Positions 32,274-41,533 of a DNA stretch of 64,000 nt are shown piece by piece. The position numbers were made by a program, and so were the translations under genes. Position 1 is the first letter of the stretch, and the number at the start of each line of letters is the position of its first letter. The stretch lies in NCBI GenBank assembly GCA_021648845.1, contig JAKJHY010000031.1, positions 1-64,000 on the forward strand. Direction: 5' to 3'. The notes beneath the pieces are model-generated. The model was not told the DNA's origin. It worked only from the letters and a program-made list of their open reading frames with translations, and ran no database searches. The stretch comes from Mycobacterium sp. MBM. Its GTDB lineage: Bacteria > Actinomycetota > Actinomycetes > Mycobacteriales > Mycobacteriaceae.

Positions 32274-33418
32274 CGCTGAAGAAGATCGCGACCCGCACGG
32301 TCGCGCTCGCAGCGGCCGGATTGATGCTCAGTGGCTGTGGGCAGTGGCGCGGTATCGCCAACGTCCCGTTGCCCGGCGGTCCCGGCACCCAGACCGGGCA
32401 CTCGACGATCTACATCCAGATGCCGGAGACGTTGGCGCTCAACGCCAACAGCCGGGTCCGGGTCGCCGATGTGTTCGTCGGGCGGGTGCGCAAGATCGAG
32501 CTGAAGAACTGGGTGCCGCTGTTGACGGTGGACCTGGAGCCCGGCGTCGAGCTGCCGCAGAACGCGGTGGCCCGCATCGGTCAGACCTCGCTGCTGGGTT
32601 CCCAGCACGTCGAACTCGACCAGCCCGAGGATGAGGCCCCGTCGCCGGAGCCGCTGCGCAACGGGGACACCATCCCGCTGGAGCGTTCGTCGGCGTTCCC
32701 GACCATCGAGCGGACACTGGCCAGCATCTCGGGCATCCTCACCGGCGGTGGCATCCCGAACATCGAGGTGATCCAGAACGAGGTCAACGCGATCCTGACG
32801 GGGCGCTCGGGCGAGATCCGGGAGTTCCTGAACCGGCTCGACACCTTCACCTTCGAGCTGAACCAGCAGCGCCAGGACATCACCCGCGCCATCGATTCGA
32901 CCGACCGGCTGCTGTCCATCGTCGCCGACCGCAACGAGACGCTGGACCGGGTGCTCACCGAGTTCCCACCGCTGATCCAGCATTTCGCGGACACCCGCGA
33001 TCTGTTCGCCGACGCGGTGACCGCGCTGGGCAGGCTCAGCGCGACCGCCGACGAGACGCTGAGCAACACCAACGCCAACCTCAACACCAACCTGAAGAAC
33101 CTGCAGCGCCCGCTGCGGGAACTGGCGAAGGCCTCGCCGTACCTGGTGGGTGCGCTGAAGCTGCTGCTGACGGTGCCGTTCAACATCGAGAACCTCCCCA
33201 AGGCGATCCGCGGTGACTACATCAACGTGTCGCTCACCATCGACCTCACCCTGAGTGCCATCGACAACGGCTTCCTGTCGGGTACCGGTATCTCGGGCAT
33301 GCTGCGGGCACTGGAACAGGCCTGGGGCCGCGATCCGGCAACGATGATCCCGGACGTGCGCTTCACGCCGAACCCGAACAACGCGCCCGGTGGTCCGCTG
33401 ATCGAAAGGTCGGAGTAA
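32270..33418 (+). CDS. lprK: MCE-family lipoprotein Mce1E (LprK)
   Basis: A 382-residue lipoprotein. The signal peptide ends in a lipobox LMLSGC with the modified Cys at residue 23, so this is the lipid-anchored member of the Mce1 hexamer rather than one held by a membrane helix. The MCE domain is at about 45-125 (LALNANSRVRVADVFVGRV), followed by needle helices. It is the fifth gene of the Mce array, as in every Mce operon. It overlaps mce1D by four bases and precedes mce1F by three. Confidence 0.93.
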   Translation: MTLKKIATRTVALAAAGLMLSGCGQWRGIANVPLPGGPGTQTGHSTIYIQMPETLALNANSRVRVADVFVGRVRKIELKNWVPLLTVDLEPGVELPQNAVARIGQTSLLGSQHVELDQPEDEAPSPEPLRNGDTIPLERSSAFPTIERTLASISGILTGGGIPNIEVIQNEVNAILTGRSGEIREFLNRLDTFTFELNQQRQDITRAIDSTDRLLSIVADRNETLDRVLTEFPPLIQHFADTRDLFADAVTALGRLSATADETLSNTNANLNTNLKNLQRPLRELAKASPYLVGALKLLLTVPFNIENLPKAIRGDYINVSLTIDLTLSAIDNGFLSGTGISGMLRALEQAWGRDPATMIPDVRFTPNPNNAPGGPLIERSE

Positions 33419-33421
33419 CCC

Positions 33422-34975
33422 ATGCTGCTGACCCGAATGATCAAGACCCAGTTGCTCATCTTCGTCACGCTGACGGTGGTGGCACTGGTGGTGCTGTCGC
33501 TGGGCTACCTGCGGTTGCCGAGCTACGCCGGCATCGGCATGTACCGCCTGTACGCGAACCTGCCCAACTCGGCCGGGCTGTACGAGACGGCCAACGTCAC
33601 CTTCCGCGGCACCACCGTCGGCAAGGTGACCGCGGTGGAGCCCACCGAACAGGGTGCCCGGGTCACGATGAACATCGAGGACGACACCAAGGTGCCCGTC
33701 GACACCATCGCCAACGTGCACTCGGTGTCGGCGGTCGGTGAACAGTTCCTCGACCTGACCTCCGACGAGAACACCGGGCAGTACCTCAATGAGGGGGACA
33801 CCATCACCAAGGGCCGGGTGCCCGCGGAGGTCGGTCCCGCGCTCGACGCGGCCCAGCGGGGCCTGGCGGCGCTGCCCGAGGAGAAGATCAGCGTCCTGCT
33901 CGACGAGACGGCAAAGGCGGTCGGCGGTCTCGGGCCGTCCCTGCAGCGTCTCGTCGACGGCACCCAGGCGCTGGCCGGTGACTTCCGGGAGAACCTGCCC
34001 GCCGTCACCGATCTGGTCGAGAACTCCGGGCCGATCATCGACTCCCAGGTCAACTCCCGGGACGCGATCTCCCAGTGGGCCGCCAACCTGAACACCATCG
34101 CCGCCCAGACCGCGGAGAAGGACGCCGCGCTGCGCAGTGGGCTGCAGCAGGCCGCACCCACCGCCGATCAGCTCAACGCGGTGTTCAGCGATGTGCGGGA
34201 GTCGTTGCCGCAGACGCTGGCCAACCTCGAGGTCGTCATCGACATGCTCAAGCGGTACAACAAGAACGTCGAGCAGGTGCTCGTCGTGCTGCCGCAGGGC
34301 GCGGCGATCGCGCAGACCTCAACGATCTTCGCTCCCGAGGCACTAATCCACTTCGGTCTCGGCATCAACCTGCCGCCGCCCTGCCTGACCGGGTTCCTGC
34401 CCGCCTCGCAGTGGCGGTCACCGGCGGACACCAAGACCGAACCGCTGCCCTCGGGTCTGTACTGCAAGATTCCCAAGGATGCGCCCAACGCGGTGCGCGG
34501 TGCGCGCAACTACCCGTGTGCGGACGTGCCGGGTAAGCGTGCCGCCACCCCGCGGGAGTGCCGCAGCGACGAACCGTACGAGCCGCTGGGCACCAACCCC
34601 TGGTACGGGGACCCGAACCAGATCGTCGACTGCCCCGCGGCCGGCGCTCGGTGCACCCAGCCGGTCAACCCGGGCCAGGTGATTCCGGCACCGTCGATCA
34701 ACAACGGGATGAATCCGCTGCCGGCCAGCCAGCTGCCGGCGCAAGAGACCACCCTGCCGACCAGCGACCCGCTGACCCCGCCTGGCCAGGGCACGGTCAC
34801 CTGTAGTGGACAGCAACCCAACCCCTGCATCTACACTCCGGCAGCAGGTCCATCGGCGGTCTACAGCCCGTCCAGCGGTGAGGTGGTCGGACCCGATGGG
34901 GTCAACTACTCCGTCACCAACTCGAGCAACCCAGGAGAGAGCGGATGGAAGGAGATGCTGGCACCAGCCGGCTGA
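33422..34975 (+). CDS. mce1F: MCE-family protein Mce1F
   Basis: A 517-residue MCE protein with membrane helix at about 9-29, MCE domain at about 36-115 (YANLPNSAGLYETANVTFRGTTVG), needle helices to about 300, then a domain with several Cys (GLYCKIPKDAPNAVRG, NYPCADVPG, ECRSDEPYE, QIVDCPAAGARC) likely disulfide-bonded in the periplasm, and a Ser/Pro-rich end. The four or more Cys distinguish it from Mce1A-E. Its last 31 bases overlap the first Mas gene in another frame. Confidence 0.92.
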   Translation: MLLTRMIKTQLLIFVTLTVVALVVLSLGYLRLPSYAGIGMYRLYANLPNSAGLYETANVTFRGTTVGKVTAVEPTEQGARVTMNIEDDTKVPVDTIANVHSVSAVGEQFLDLTSDENTGQYLNEGDTITKGRVPAEVGPALDAAQRGLAALPEEKISVLLDETAKAVGGLGPSLQRLVDGTQALAGDFRENLPAVTDLVENSGPIIDSQVNSRDAISQWAANLNTIAAQTAEKDAALRSGLQQAAPTADQLNAVFSDVRESLPQTLANLEVVIDMLKRYNKNVEQVLVVLPQGAAIAQTSTIFAPEALIHFGLGINLPPPCLTGFLPASQWRSPADTKTEPLPSGLYCKIPKDAPNAVRGARNYPCADVPGKRAATPRECRSDEPYEPLGTNPWYGDPNQIVDCPAAGARCTQPVNPGQVIPAPSINNGMNPLPASQLPAQETTLPTSDPLTPPGQGTVTCSGQQPNPCIYTPAAGPSAVYSPSSGEVVGPDGVNYSVTNSSNPGESGWKEMLAPAG

Positions 34976-35556
34976 ACCCCACCGACAACGAGGACGACAC
35001 CGCCGCCGACGAGGCGGCAGAGACATCGACAGCGCACACCACCGAGGAGCCGAATCACGGGCGCTTCGGCCAGGGTTGGCTGGTCAGCATTTGCCTGGTG
35101 CTCTTCGTGGCCGCCGCGGCGCTGGGCGCGGGCGGTTATCTGTTGGCCCGGTCGAACGCCCAGAGCGATCAGATCGCCCGCGACGACGCGGTGGCGTTGC
35201 AGGCCGCCAAGGACTGTGTGACCGCCACCCAGGCGCCCGATACCGAGTCCATGGGTGCCGCCCAAGCCAAGATCGTCGATTGCGCGACGGGTGATTTCGG
35301 TGCCCAGGCGGTGTTCTACAGCTCCATGATGATGGAGGCCTATCAGGCGGCCAACGTCCAGGTCGAGGTGGCCGATCTGCGTGCCGCCGTCGAACGCCAC
35401 CACGACGACGGCTCGGTCGACGTGCTCGTGGCGGTGCGCACCAAGGTGACCAACTCCGAGACCACCGACCAGGAGCAGGGTTACCGGCTGCGGGTCACCA
35501 TGCAGCGCGCCGACGGCACGTACAAGGTGGCCAATCTCGTGCAGGTCACTACGTGA
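34945..35556 (+). CDS. Mce-associated membrane protein Mas1A (Rv0175-like)
   Basis: A 203-residue protein with an acidic, disordered 35-residue N-terminus, one membrane helix (about 45-67; WLVSICLVLFVAAAALGAGGYL), and a soluble extracytoplasmic domain of the Mas type (NTF2-like fold expected), ending VRVTMQRADGTYKVANLVQV-like. A clear AGGAGAG site precedes the ATG, located inside the mce1F end. Mas proteins are encoded after most mce operons and are proposed to stabilise or help the Mce complex. The last four bases overlap the next gene. Confidence 0.87.
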   Translation: MEGDAGTSRLNPTDNEDDTAADEAAETSTAHTTEEPNHGRFGQGWLVSICLVLFVAAAALGAGGYLLARSNAQSDQIARDDAVALQAAKDCVTATQAPDTESMGAAQAKIVDCATGDFGAQAVFYSSMMMEAYQAANVQVEVADLRAAVERHHDDGSVDVLVAVRTKVTNSETTDQEQGYRLRVTMQRADGTYKVANLVQVTT

Positions 35557-36524
35557 CAGCCGTGCTCGACGAGTCCGAGACCACCGAATCCGAGGTGCCG
35601 GCGGTACCGGCGTCCTGGGGCGCCCGGGCCGCGGCATTGGGGATCGACGTGCTGTTCGGTGCGGCGCTGATCGCCGCGCTGGCGCTGCTGGCCTGGACCG
35701 CCCCGCTGATGGGCTGGCTGTGGTGGGTCTACGTCGGTATGGCGGTGCTGGCCGGTCTGGCGATGATGGTCAACCGCTGGGTGCTGCCGCCCCGGACCGG
35801 CTGGACGGTGGGGCGTGCCGTGACCGGTATCCGGGTGGTGCGTCGCGGCGACGGTGCACCGGCGGGTACCGGACGGCTACTGGTCCGCGATATCGCGCAC
35901 CTGCTGGACACCGCCGCGGTGTTCCTGGGCTGGCTATGGCCGCTGTGGGAACGGCGGCAGCGGACCTTTGCGGATCTGTTGCTGGGTACCGAAGTCCACC
36001 GGGTGGGTGAGCCGGCACGGGAGCTGCGTCGCCCGGTGGCTGTCGGGTTGGTGGCGGCCACGCTGCTGTGCGGCGCCGCGACCGCGGCCGGCTATCTGGT
36101 GGTGTATCGCCAGGAACGCGCCCTGGACGTCGCGCGCAGTGAGATCGCCGCCCAGGGCGCCCGCATCGTCGAACAGGTCCTGAGCTACGCGCCGGACACC
36201 GCCGAGGACGATTTCGCCCGCGCGCAGTCGCTGGCCAGTGATACCTACCGACCGCAGTTGGTCGAGCAGCAGCAGGCGCTGCAGAAGGCGCCGCTGGTCA
36301 CCAACGAGTACTGGGCGGTCAACAGCGTGGTGCTGGAGCAACCCGCACCGACCACCAACACCGCATCCATGCTGCTCGCGATGCAGGGGCAGCGCGGTAG
36401 CGACCCGAATGCCATGCGGTTCATCACCGCCACGGTGCGCGCCGACTTCGTGAAGACCGGTGATCAGTGGCAGGTGCAGAACCTGTCGGTGCTGACCAAG
36501 CCGTACTCGGCGGGTGAACGATGA
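35553..36524 (+). CDS. Mce-associated RDD-domain membrane protein (Rv0176-like)
   Basis: A 323-residue protein that fuses an RDD membrane domain (residues 20-150; ARAAALGIDVLFGAALIAAL, then TVGRAVTGIRVVRRGDG and LVRDIAHLLDTAAVFLGWLWPLW) to a Mas-like periplasmic domain (about 170-323) anchored by a helix near 163-185. RDD denotes the Arg-Asp-Asp pattern of its first helix; here it reads ARAAALGID. GTG start overlaps the Mas1A stop (GTGA) and the end overlaps the next start (ATGA). Confidence 0.87.
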   Translation: MTAVLDESETTESEVPAVPASWGARAAALGIDVLFGAALIAALALLAWTAPLMGWLWWVYVGMAVLAGLAMMVNRWVLPPRTGWTVGRAVTGIRVVRRGDGAPAGTGRLLVRDIAHLLDTAAVFLGWLWPLWERRQRTFADLLLGTEVHRVGEPARELRRPVAVGLVAATLLCGAATAAGYLVVYRQERALDVARSEIAAQGARIVEQVLSYAPDTAEDDFARAQSLASDTYRPQLVEQQQALQKAPLVTNEYWAVNSVVLEQPAPTTNTASMLLAMQGQRGSDPNAMRFITATVRADFVKTGDQWQVQNLSVLTKPYSAGER

Positions 36525-37072
36525 GTCCGCGCCGCGTCGTCGACCCGGCTGCGCCGGAGTACTTCTACGCTCCGGTGGATCCGCCCCCGCGATGGGGTCT
36601 ACCCGTGGTTGCCGGGGTCTGCGCGCTGCTGGTCGCGGTGATGGTGGGCCTCGCCACCGCGATGACCGTCGCGCACGAGGCGGACCGCCGCACCCAGGTC
36701 CGCGATGCCGACGCGCTGGGCTACGTCCGTGCCTTCATGCGGTCGTATACGACGCTGGATCCGTTCCATGCCAACGATTACGCCGACCGGATCCTGGCCC
36801 AGGGCACCGGGGAGTTCGAGAAGACCTTCACCGAGAAGCAGAACGAGATCGTGCTGCAGGTGGCGCGCAACGAGCCCACCACCGGCGAGGTGCTGGAGGC
36901 GGGTGTGCAACGGTGGAACGACGACGGCAGCGCCGATGTGTTGGTCGCCACCAAGATGACCACCACCACCCCGGACGGTAAGCAGACCATCGAGACCGGA
37001 AGCCGTTGGGTGGCAACGGCGATCAAGGAGGGACAGCAGTGGAAGATCAGCCGGCTGATTCAGGTGATCTGA
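36521..37072 (+). CDS. Mce-associated membrane protein (Rv0177-like)
   Basis: A 183-residue Mas protein: a short cytoplasmic Pro-rich N-terminus with RRVVDPAAPEYFYAP, one membrane helix (about 27-49), then a periplasmic domain with FMRSYTTLDPFHANDYADRILAQGTGEF near 70 and a C-terminal strand WKISRLIQVI. It shares the C-terminal pattern with the other Mas proteins (W.I..L..V). It overlaps the gene before it by four bases and the one after by 34. Confidence 0.87.
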   Translation: MSPRRVVDPAAPEYFYAPVDPPPRWGLPVVAGVCALLVAVMVGLATAMTVAHEADRRTQVRDADALGYVRAFMRSYTTLDPFHANDYADRILAQGTGEFEKTFTEKQNEIVLQVARNEPTTGEVLEAGVQRWNDDGSADVLVATKMTTTTPDGKQTIETGSRWVATAIKEGQQWKISRLIQVI

Positions 37073-37698
37073 CCACCGAGGCCGACGAGCCGGAGACCGA
37101 GGAGTCCGCAACCGAGGAGTCCGGAGACGAGGCGTCCGACGCCGCGGAGCCGGTCGCCGCACCCGTGCTGGTGCCGCACCGCCCACCCGGTCGCGCGGTG
37201 AAGGCGGCCGCCCTCGGCGGGGCCGCGGCATTCGTTGCCGCCGCCGCATTCGCCGGCGCCGCAGCCGCCCCGTACCTCACCGACCGGGCGCTGGTACAGG
37301 TGAAGCTGGATATCGCGGGGACCGCCGCTGACGCCATCACCACCTTGTGGACGTATACGCCCGAGGACATGGAGACCCTGCCCGATCGAGCCGCCGGATT
37401 CCTCGGCGGTGACTTCCAGGCCGAGTACCGCAAGTACATCGACGCCATCGCAGCCCCCAACAAGCAGGCGCAGGTCTCCAATAACACCCAGGTGCTGGCG
37501 GCGGCGGTCGAATCACTGGACGGCGACACCGCATCCGCGATCGTGTATACCAACTCGGTGGCGACCAGTCCGGTGACCAAGAACATTCCGTCGCTGCGCT
37601 ACCTCTCCTACCGTTTGACGATGGAGAAACGCGGAACCGACTGGCTGATCACCCAGATGAACGCCATTACCTCTCTGGATCTGACGCCGCGGCTCTAG
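37039..37698 (+). CDS. Mce-associated membrane protein (Rv0178-like), last gene of the mce1 unit
   Basis: A 219-residue Mas protein. Residues 1-45 are strongly acidic (Glu/Asp/Thr), a Pro-rich segment RPPGRAVK follows, then one membrane helix (about 52-75; AALGGAAAFVAAAAFAGAAAA) and the periplasmic domain ending in WLITQMNAI. GTG at 37039 with AAGGAGGG eight bases upstream is chosen over longer starts, because the upstream residues lie in the preceding gene. It is the last gene of the mce1 unit; no terminator hairpin is apparent after it. Confidence 0.85.
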   Translation: MEDQPADSGDLTTEADEPETEESATEESGDEASDAAEPVAAPVLVPHRPPGRAVKAAALGGAAAFVAAAAFAGAAAAPYLTDRALVQVKLDIAGTAADAITTLWTYTPEDMETLPDRAAGFLGGDFQAEYRKYIDAIAAPNKQAQVSNNTQVLAAAVESLDGDTASAIVYTNSVATSPVTKNIPSLRYLSYRLTMEKRGTDWLITQMNAITSLDLTPRL

Positions 37699-38090
37699 AG
37701 CGCAAAATCTACTGTCTCACAGCATGATTCGCCGTAACGCCGGCGATCGGTCCGGTGGCCAGGAGCGCCACACCATGGTGCCCAATGTGCGAGCGCGTGC
37801 CGATCTCGCAAAGATCGGCAGCGGCAACGGAAATGCTATCCAAGGTGGTGCCGGTAGCGGCGCCCGCGGGACGCACACGCGCCCGCAAACTTTCTCCGCC
37901 GGCGCCGTGGCCTCGGGTCGCGATGACGACGAACGAGCATGTGCGCGTGCGGGACCGAGCACTACCGACTGTCGTGTGTCGACCCTGATCGACGGATTCG
38001 ATGGTTCCGACCAAACGCCCCTGAGTCGCACTGTTGAATGTTACGTTTTCACGGGGAACTACACGGGGCGACGGGGGATGCGTGGGGCTG
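37699..38090. other. Gap after the mce1 operon without a convincing gene
   Basis: This 392-base gap holds several open frames on both strands, none with a ribosome binding site or recognisable product. A GCTCTAGAGC palindrome at the mce1 end is too short and loopless to be a terminator. The last 60 bases probably carry the promoter of the exported protein at 38091. Confidence 0.5.
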
Positions 38091-40463
38091 ATGGCTGGAA
38101 AACATCGGATCGCGGTGGAGCGGACCAAACGGGTGGCCATCGTCACGGCCGCCACGGCAACGGCGACGGCGTTGACGATCGGTGCGGCAGCGCCGAGCCC
38201 GATCCCCCGCCCCGAGCAGCATTACCTGCGGGTGGTGGAGCAGCCGGTCGACCTGAGCGCAGCGGTCAGCCCGTTCGGTCCCCCCGGCAGCCTGGCCGAT
38301 GTCACCGGCGGCACGGGGCAGGCCGCATACGACACCTTCCAAGAGTTCATCGCGGCCTACGAGCGGGCCCTGGCCGGTGTCAATCTGGCCGGTGGATTCG
38401 GGTTGAACATCGAGAACCTGCTCAGTCAGATCCCGACGGCGTTCCTCGACGACATCCTGGGTGCGATCCCGATCGATCTGGGGTCGGTGCTGACCCCGAT
38501 CCTCGGCGGGCTGGTCACCCCGTTGCTGATCAATATCCTCGACCTGCTGAACATCACCGACGCCCAGGGCAACATCACCTTGTCGGCGGTGCTGGGCCTG
38601 GTCGGCCTGGATCTGTCGGCTCCACTGAATCTGGCCGGCCTCGATATCCCCGGGGTCAACATCATCACGCCCGGTGAGCCGTTCCTGCTGTTGAAGATGC
38701 TCGCCGGCTTGGACCTGGGCTGGACCCCCGGCACGGCCAACGCCGTGGCCGACGCCGTCAAACAGACCCCGTATCTGGAGGTCGGCGTCGAGAACCTGCT
38801 CGACGCGGTCCTCGATCTGGCCGGGGATGCGGTAGGGACCATCCCACTGCTCGGCCCGCTGATCTCCGCGGTTCTACAAGGTGTCGAAGACATCAACCTG
38901 CCGGACCTCGACCTCATCGATGTCCGCATCCCCATCGTGATCGGCTACGGCTTCGGAGCGATGGCCGCCGGTTCGGCCTACCAGCAGGTGCTCGACGATC
39001 TGGGAAACCAGCCGCGCGTCGGCGCCAACGGCGGCGGACCGCTGGGCAGCCTGACCCTGCTGCCGATGGTGTTGGCCAACAATGTCGGTCGGGCCAATGG
39101 CGGCATGCTCGCAAGGTTCTACCCACTGTTCGATCTGCTCGGCATCGACATGATCAGCCCAGACGTGAAGGCGACCAACGCCGGTACAGGAATCCCTTTG
39201 CTGGGCACCGGGATCGAGCTCGGCGCAGCGAATGTGGTTCCGATCAAGGTCGACGCGACCGTGCAGTACCAGCCGTACTCGGACTTCGCGGCCTGGCCGA
39301 ATCCGGTCACCCTGTTCAACAACCTGTTGGCCGGCACCATCGGTGCGTCCTACATTCTGCGCGGCGTCGAGCTGGACAGTGCGCTGGACCAGATCCTGGA
39401 AGAGGTTGGCGAAACCGTCAGCGGAGCACTGGATCTCGGTACCCCGCTGGACATCAACGTCTACCTCACCCTGGCCACCAAGACGCTGCCGCTGCTGGAG
39501 CCGCTCTACCTTGCCGGTGATCTGCTCAACATGGTGAGCTTCGGAACGCTGGGCACGCTACCCATCCGGTTGGCCAACGCGCTGTCGCCAGCGCTCACCA
39601 GCCTGGTCAACCTTGGCTACACCGACGTCGTGCGCAACCCCGACGGCACCTACACCCGCACGCTGGACGACCCGGACACGGCGACACCATTCATGTCGTT
39701 CCCGGACGTCAACTGGGGCCGCGCCCTCAACGACGTCATGACCTCGCTGGTGAACGGATTCCACAAGGAGTTCATCAGCGGTAAGCCGACCGCGGCGCCG
39801 CCGAACGTGCTGGAGAATCTGGGCAAGCTCATCCAGACGCTGACCCGCGGGCTGAATCTCGGTGGTCTCGCCGCAGGTCTGCAGGACGGCTTGGACAATA
39901 TGGCGGCCCGTCTCACCGGTCAGGCGAGCCGGCAGTCGGCCAATGCGGAGCGCACCCTCGCGGCTGCGGCGGGCGACCTGCCCGATCTCGATGCCAAGCT
40001 GGTCACCTTGTCGGTGGATCCCGACGGTGACATCTCGGCCGGCAAACATGCCGCCGCCCCGGGTGCCGCGATCCCCGAGGACGCGGGGCTGGCACCCAAA
40101 CATGCGGCACCGGCCGATGAGAAGGCCGAGGATGCCCCGCCGCAGGAGGCCGAAATCCCCATGGAAGAGCAGACTCCCGCCGAGACGCCGACCGAAGTGG
40201 GTCCCGACGCCGAGGCTCCGGTGGTGGACAAGCCGACCGCCAAAAAGAACCCTTTGCAGCGCGTGGTGCGTGATATCACCAACGCGCTCCGGCCCAAGAA
40301 GAAGCCGGCGGCCGCCGCGCCGACAGCCGGTGGCAGCCAGGCCGACACCCCGAAGTCCGAGACCTCGGAGACCAAGAAGCCGGACACCAAGAAGCCGGAC
40401 ACCAAGAAGCCGGACACCAAGAAGCCCGACACCAAGAAGCCGGACACCAAGAAGGCCGCTTAG
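38091..40463 (+). CDS. Large exported protein with KPDT-repeat tail (possible PE-PPE-domain relative)
   Basis: A 790-residue protein with an N-terminal hydrophobic segment (VAIVTAATATATALTIGAAA) that reads as an export signal or anchor. Residues 80-560 are Leu/Gly/Pro-rich with regular LxxLL patterns. The stretch IVIGYGFGAMAAGSAYQQVL near residue 283 resembles the GxSxG turn of PE-PPE serine hydrolases, but Ser is absent, so any enzyme activity is doubtful. The last 110 residues are acidic then Lys/Pro-rich, with five perfect TKKPD units at the end. ATG at 38091 was chosen; GTG at 38082 is equally possible. No close homologue was recognised, so function is unknown. Confidence 0.65.
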   Translation: MAGKHRIAVERTKRVAIVTAATATATALTIGAAAPSPIPRPEQHYLRVVEQPVDLSAAVSPFGPPGSLADVTGGTGQAAYDTFQEFIAAYERALAGVNLAGGFGLNIENLLSQIPTAFLDDILGAIPIDLGSVLTPILGGLVTPLLINILDLLNITDAQGNITLSAVLGLVGLDLSAPLNLAGLDIPGVNIITPGEPFLLLKMLAGLDLGWTPGTANAVADAVKQTPYLEVGVENLLDAVLDLAGDAVGTIPLLGPLISAVLQGVEDINLPDLDLIDVRIPIVIGYGFGAMAAGSAYQQVLDDLGNQPRVGANGGGPLGSLTLLPMVLANNVGRANGGMLARFYPLFDLLGIDMISPDVKATNAGTGIPLLGTGIELGAANVVPIKVDATVQYQPYSDFAAWPNPVTLFNNLLAGTIGASYILRGVELDSALDQILEEVGETVSGALDLGTPLDINVYLTLATKTLPLLEPLYLAGDLLNMVSFGTLGTLPIRLANALSPALTSLVNLGYTDVVRNPDGTYTRTLDDPDTATPFMSFPDVNWGRALNDVMTSLVNGFHKEFISGKPTAAPPNVLENLGKLIQTLTRGLNLGGLAAGLQDGLDNMAARLTGQASRQSANAERTLAAAAGDLPDLDAKLVTLSVDPDGDISAGKHAAAPGAAIPEDAGLAPKHAAPADEKAEDAPPQEAEIPMEEQTPAETPTEVGPDAEAPVVDKPTAKKNPLQRVVRDITNALRPKKKPAAAAPTAGGSQADTPKSETSETKKPDTKKPDTKKPDTKKPDTKKPDTKKAA
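40371..40460 (+). repeat. Tandem 15-bp repeat encoding TKKPD
   Basis: Five copies of ACCAAGAAGCCGGAC at 40371-40445 (the fourth has one C for G), then a degenerate sixth unit up to 40460, immediately before the stop codon. Each unit encodes Thr-Lys-Lys-Pro-Asp. The number of units may vary between strains. It makes a basic tail that could bind acidic wall polymers. Confidence 0.9.
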
Positions 40464-41533
40464 TCGCGGGCGCGGGCGATACTGCTCAGCAGTCGGTGCG
40501 CGGCGGGCAGCTGTTCGATATGCCAGACACCCGGGCGCGGTGGACTTTCCAGCACGAGACGGGCCACCCGCGCGGCGACTTGGGCCGTCGTCACCGCTTC
40601 GCCGTGTCCGGAGAACCATGTGCTGGTGCGTGTCGGTTGTCCATCGCGGGTGCCCGATGCCTCGGCGCAGACGGCGAAGGCGCCACCACGGTGCGGGAGC
40701 GCAGCCATGGTGGACACCAGCGGGGCACGCACCACCGGCGAACCCAGCGCGCGGGCCAACCCGGCGCGGGCGGTGAACACGGCGGCCGCGTGGACACCGC
40801 GGGGCCGCAGGGCCAGCCAGGAGCGGACCTCGGGGATATCGAGGGTGCGCGCCAACGTTCGCTGTTCGGGGAAGTTGAAACCCCCTGCACGGGAACGAAT
40901 TCGGCCACCGAAGTCGAGTCGGCGCTGCGTCGCGAACGGCCGTTCGTGGTGTTCGGCACCGTCCCGTCGACCCCGGGTCACGGGGAACGGGGCGGCCAGG
41001 TTGGCCAGCGTCCAGTCGATCGCCGCGGCGCCGTGCGCGTCACCGATACTGAGCTCTACCCCGACGTCGAGGCGCTCGACGTCATCGAGCCCGGAACAGA
41101 CAGCGAGGGCAAGTAGGTTCGTGAGACCCGGTGCGACGCCGACGCTGAGGACGGCGGTGGCATCGGCGTGGAGCGCGACGGCGTCGAGCTGCTCCACGGC
41201 CGCGATTCCGGTCGCGTCGGCGGAGACATCGATGTAGTGCACCCCGTCCGCCAGACATCCCTGGGCCAGCGCCGGCTCGGTCCGCGCTGCGCAGGAGATG
41301 ACCAGGACGGGTCGCCGCGACCGGATGAGAGCCTGCACGGAGCCGGTGTCGCTGGCGTCGAGATCGTCGGCCAGGCAGCCATTTCCGAGCTGGGCCGCCG
41401 CTTCTGCGGCGCGGTCCCGGTCGCGTCCGGCGATGACAACCCGGCCGGGGAACCGCGGCGCGAGGAACTCGGCCACGTGGCGGCCGACCAGTCCGTAGCC
41501 TCCCGCGATCGCGATGGGCGCCGGACCGCTCAT
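40460..41533 (-). CDS. Saccharopine dehydrogenase-like NAD(P)-binding protein
   Basis: A 357-residue Rossmann-fold protein: GGYGLVGRHVAEFL at residues 11-24 is the dinucleotide motif, followed by AGRDRDRA and a second-domain pattern typical of saccharopine dehydrogenase/trans-acting enoyl reductase relatives (LSVGVAPGLTNLLAL near 148, then a long beta region). The last residues run past the stop of the KPDT-repeat gene by four bases, tail to tail. The start overlaps the TetR stop (ATGA), so this enzyme is co-translated with its regulator. Substrate unknown. Confidence 0.78.
   Translation of the reverse strand: MSGPAPIAIAGGYGLVGRHVAEFLAPRFPGRVVIAGRDRDRAAEAAAQLGNGCLADDLDASDTGSVQALIRSRRPVLVISCAARTEPALAQGCLADGVHYIDVSADATGIAAVEQLDAVALHADATAVLSVGVAPGLTNLLALAVCSGLDDVERLDVGVELSIGDAHGAAAIDWTLANLAAPFPVTRGRRDGAEHHERPFATQRRLDFGGRIRSRAGGFNFPEQRTLARTLDIPEVRSWLALRPRGVHAAAVFTARAGLARALGSPVVRAPLVSTMAALPHRGGAFAVCAEASGTRDGQPTRTSTWFSGHGEAVTTAQVAARVARLVLESPPRPGVWHIEQLPAAHRLLSSIARARD

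Noticed and set aside
37689..37700. GCTCTAGAGC palindrome at the end of mce1 as a terminator
   Set aside because: A 10-base palindrome with no loop cannot form a terminator hairpin.
37755..37988. 78-codon frame in the gap after the mce1 operon
   Set aside because: No ribosome binding site, no recognisable domain, and a similar frame on the other strand; treated as chance.
40371..40460. Tandem repeat as a possible CRISPR array
   Set aside because: Units are 15 bases without spacers, in frame, and code for TKKPD; it is a coding repeat.
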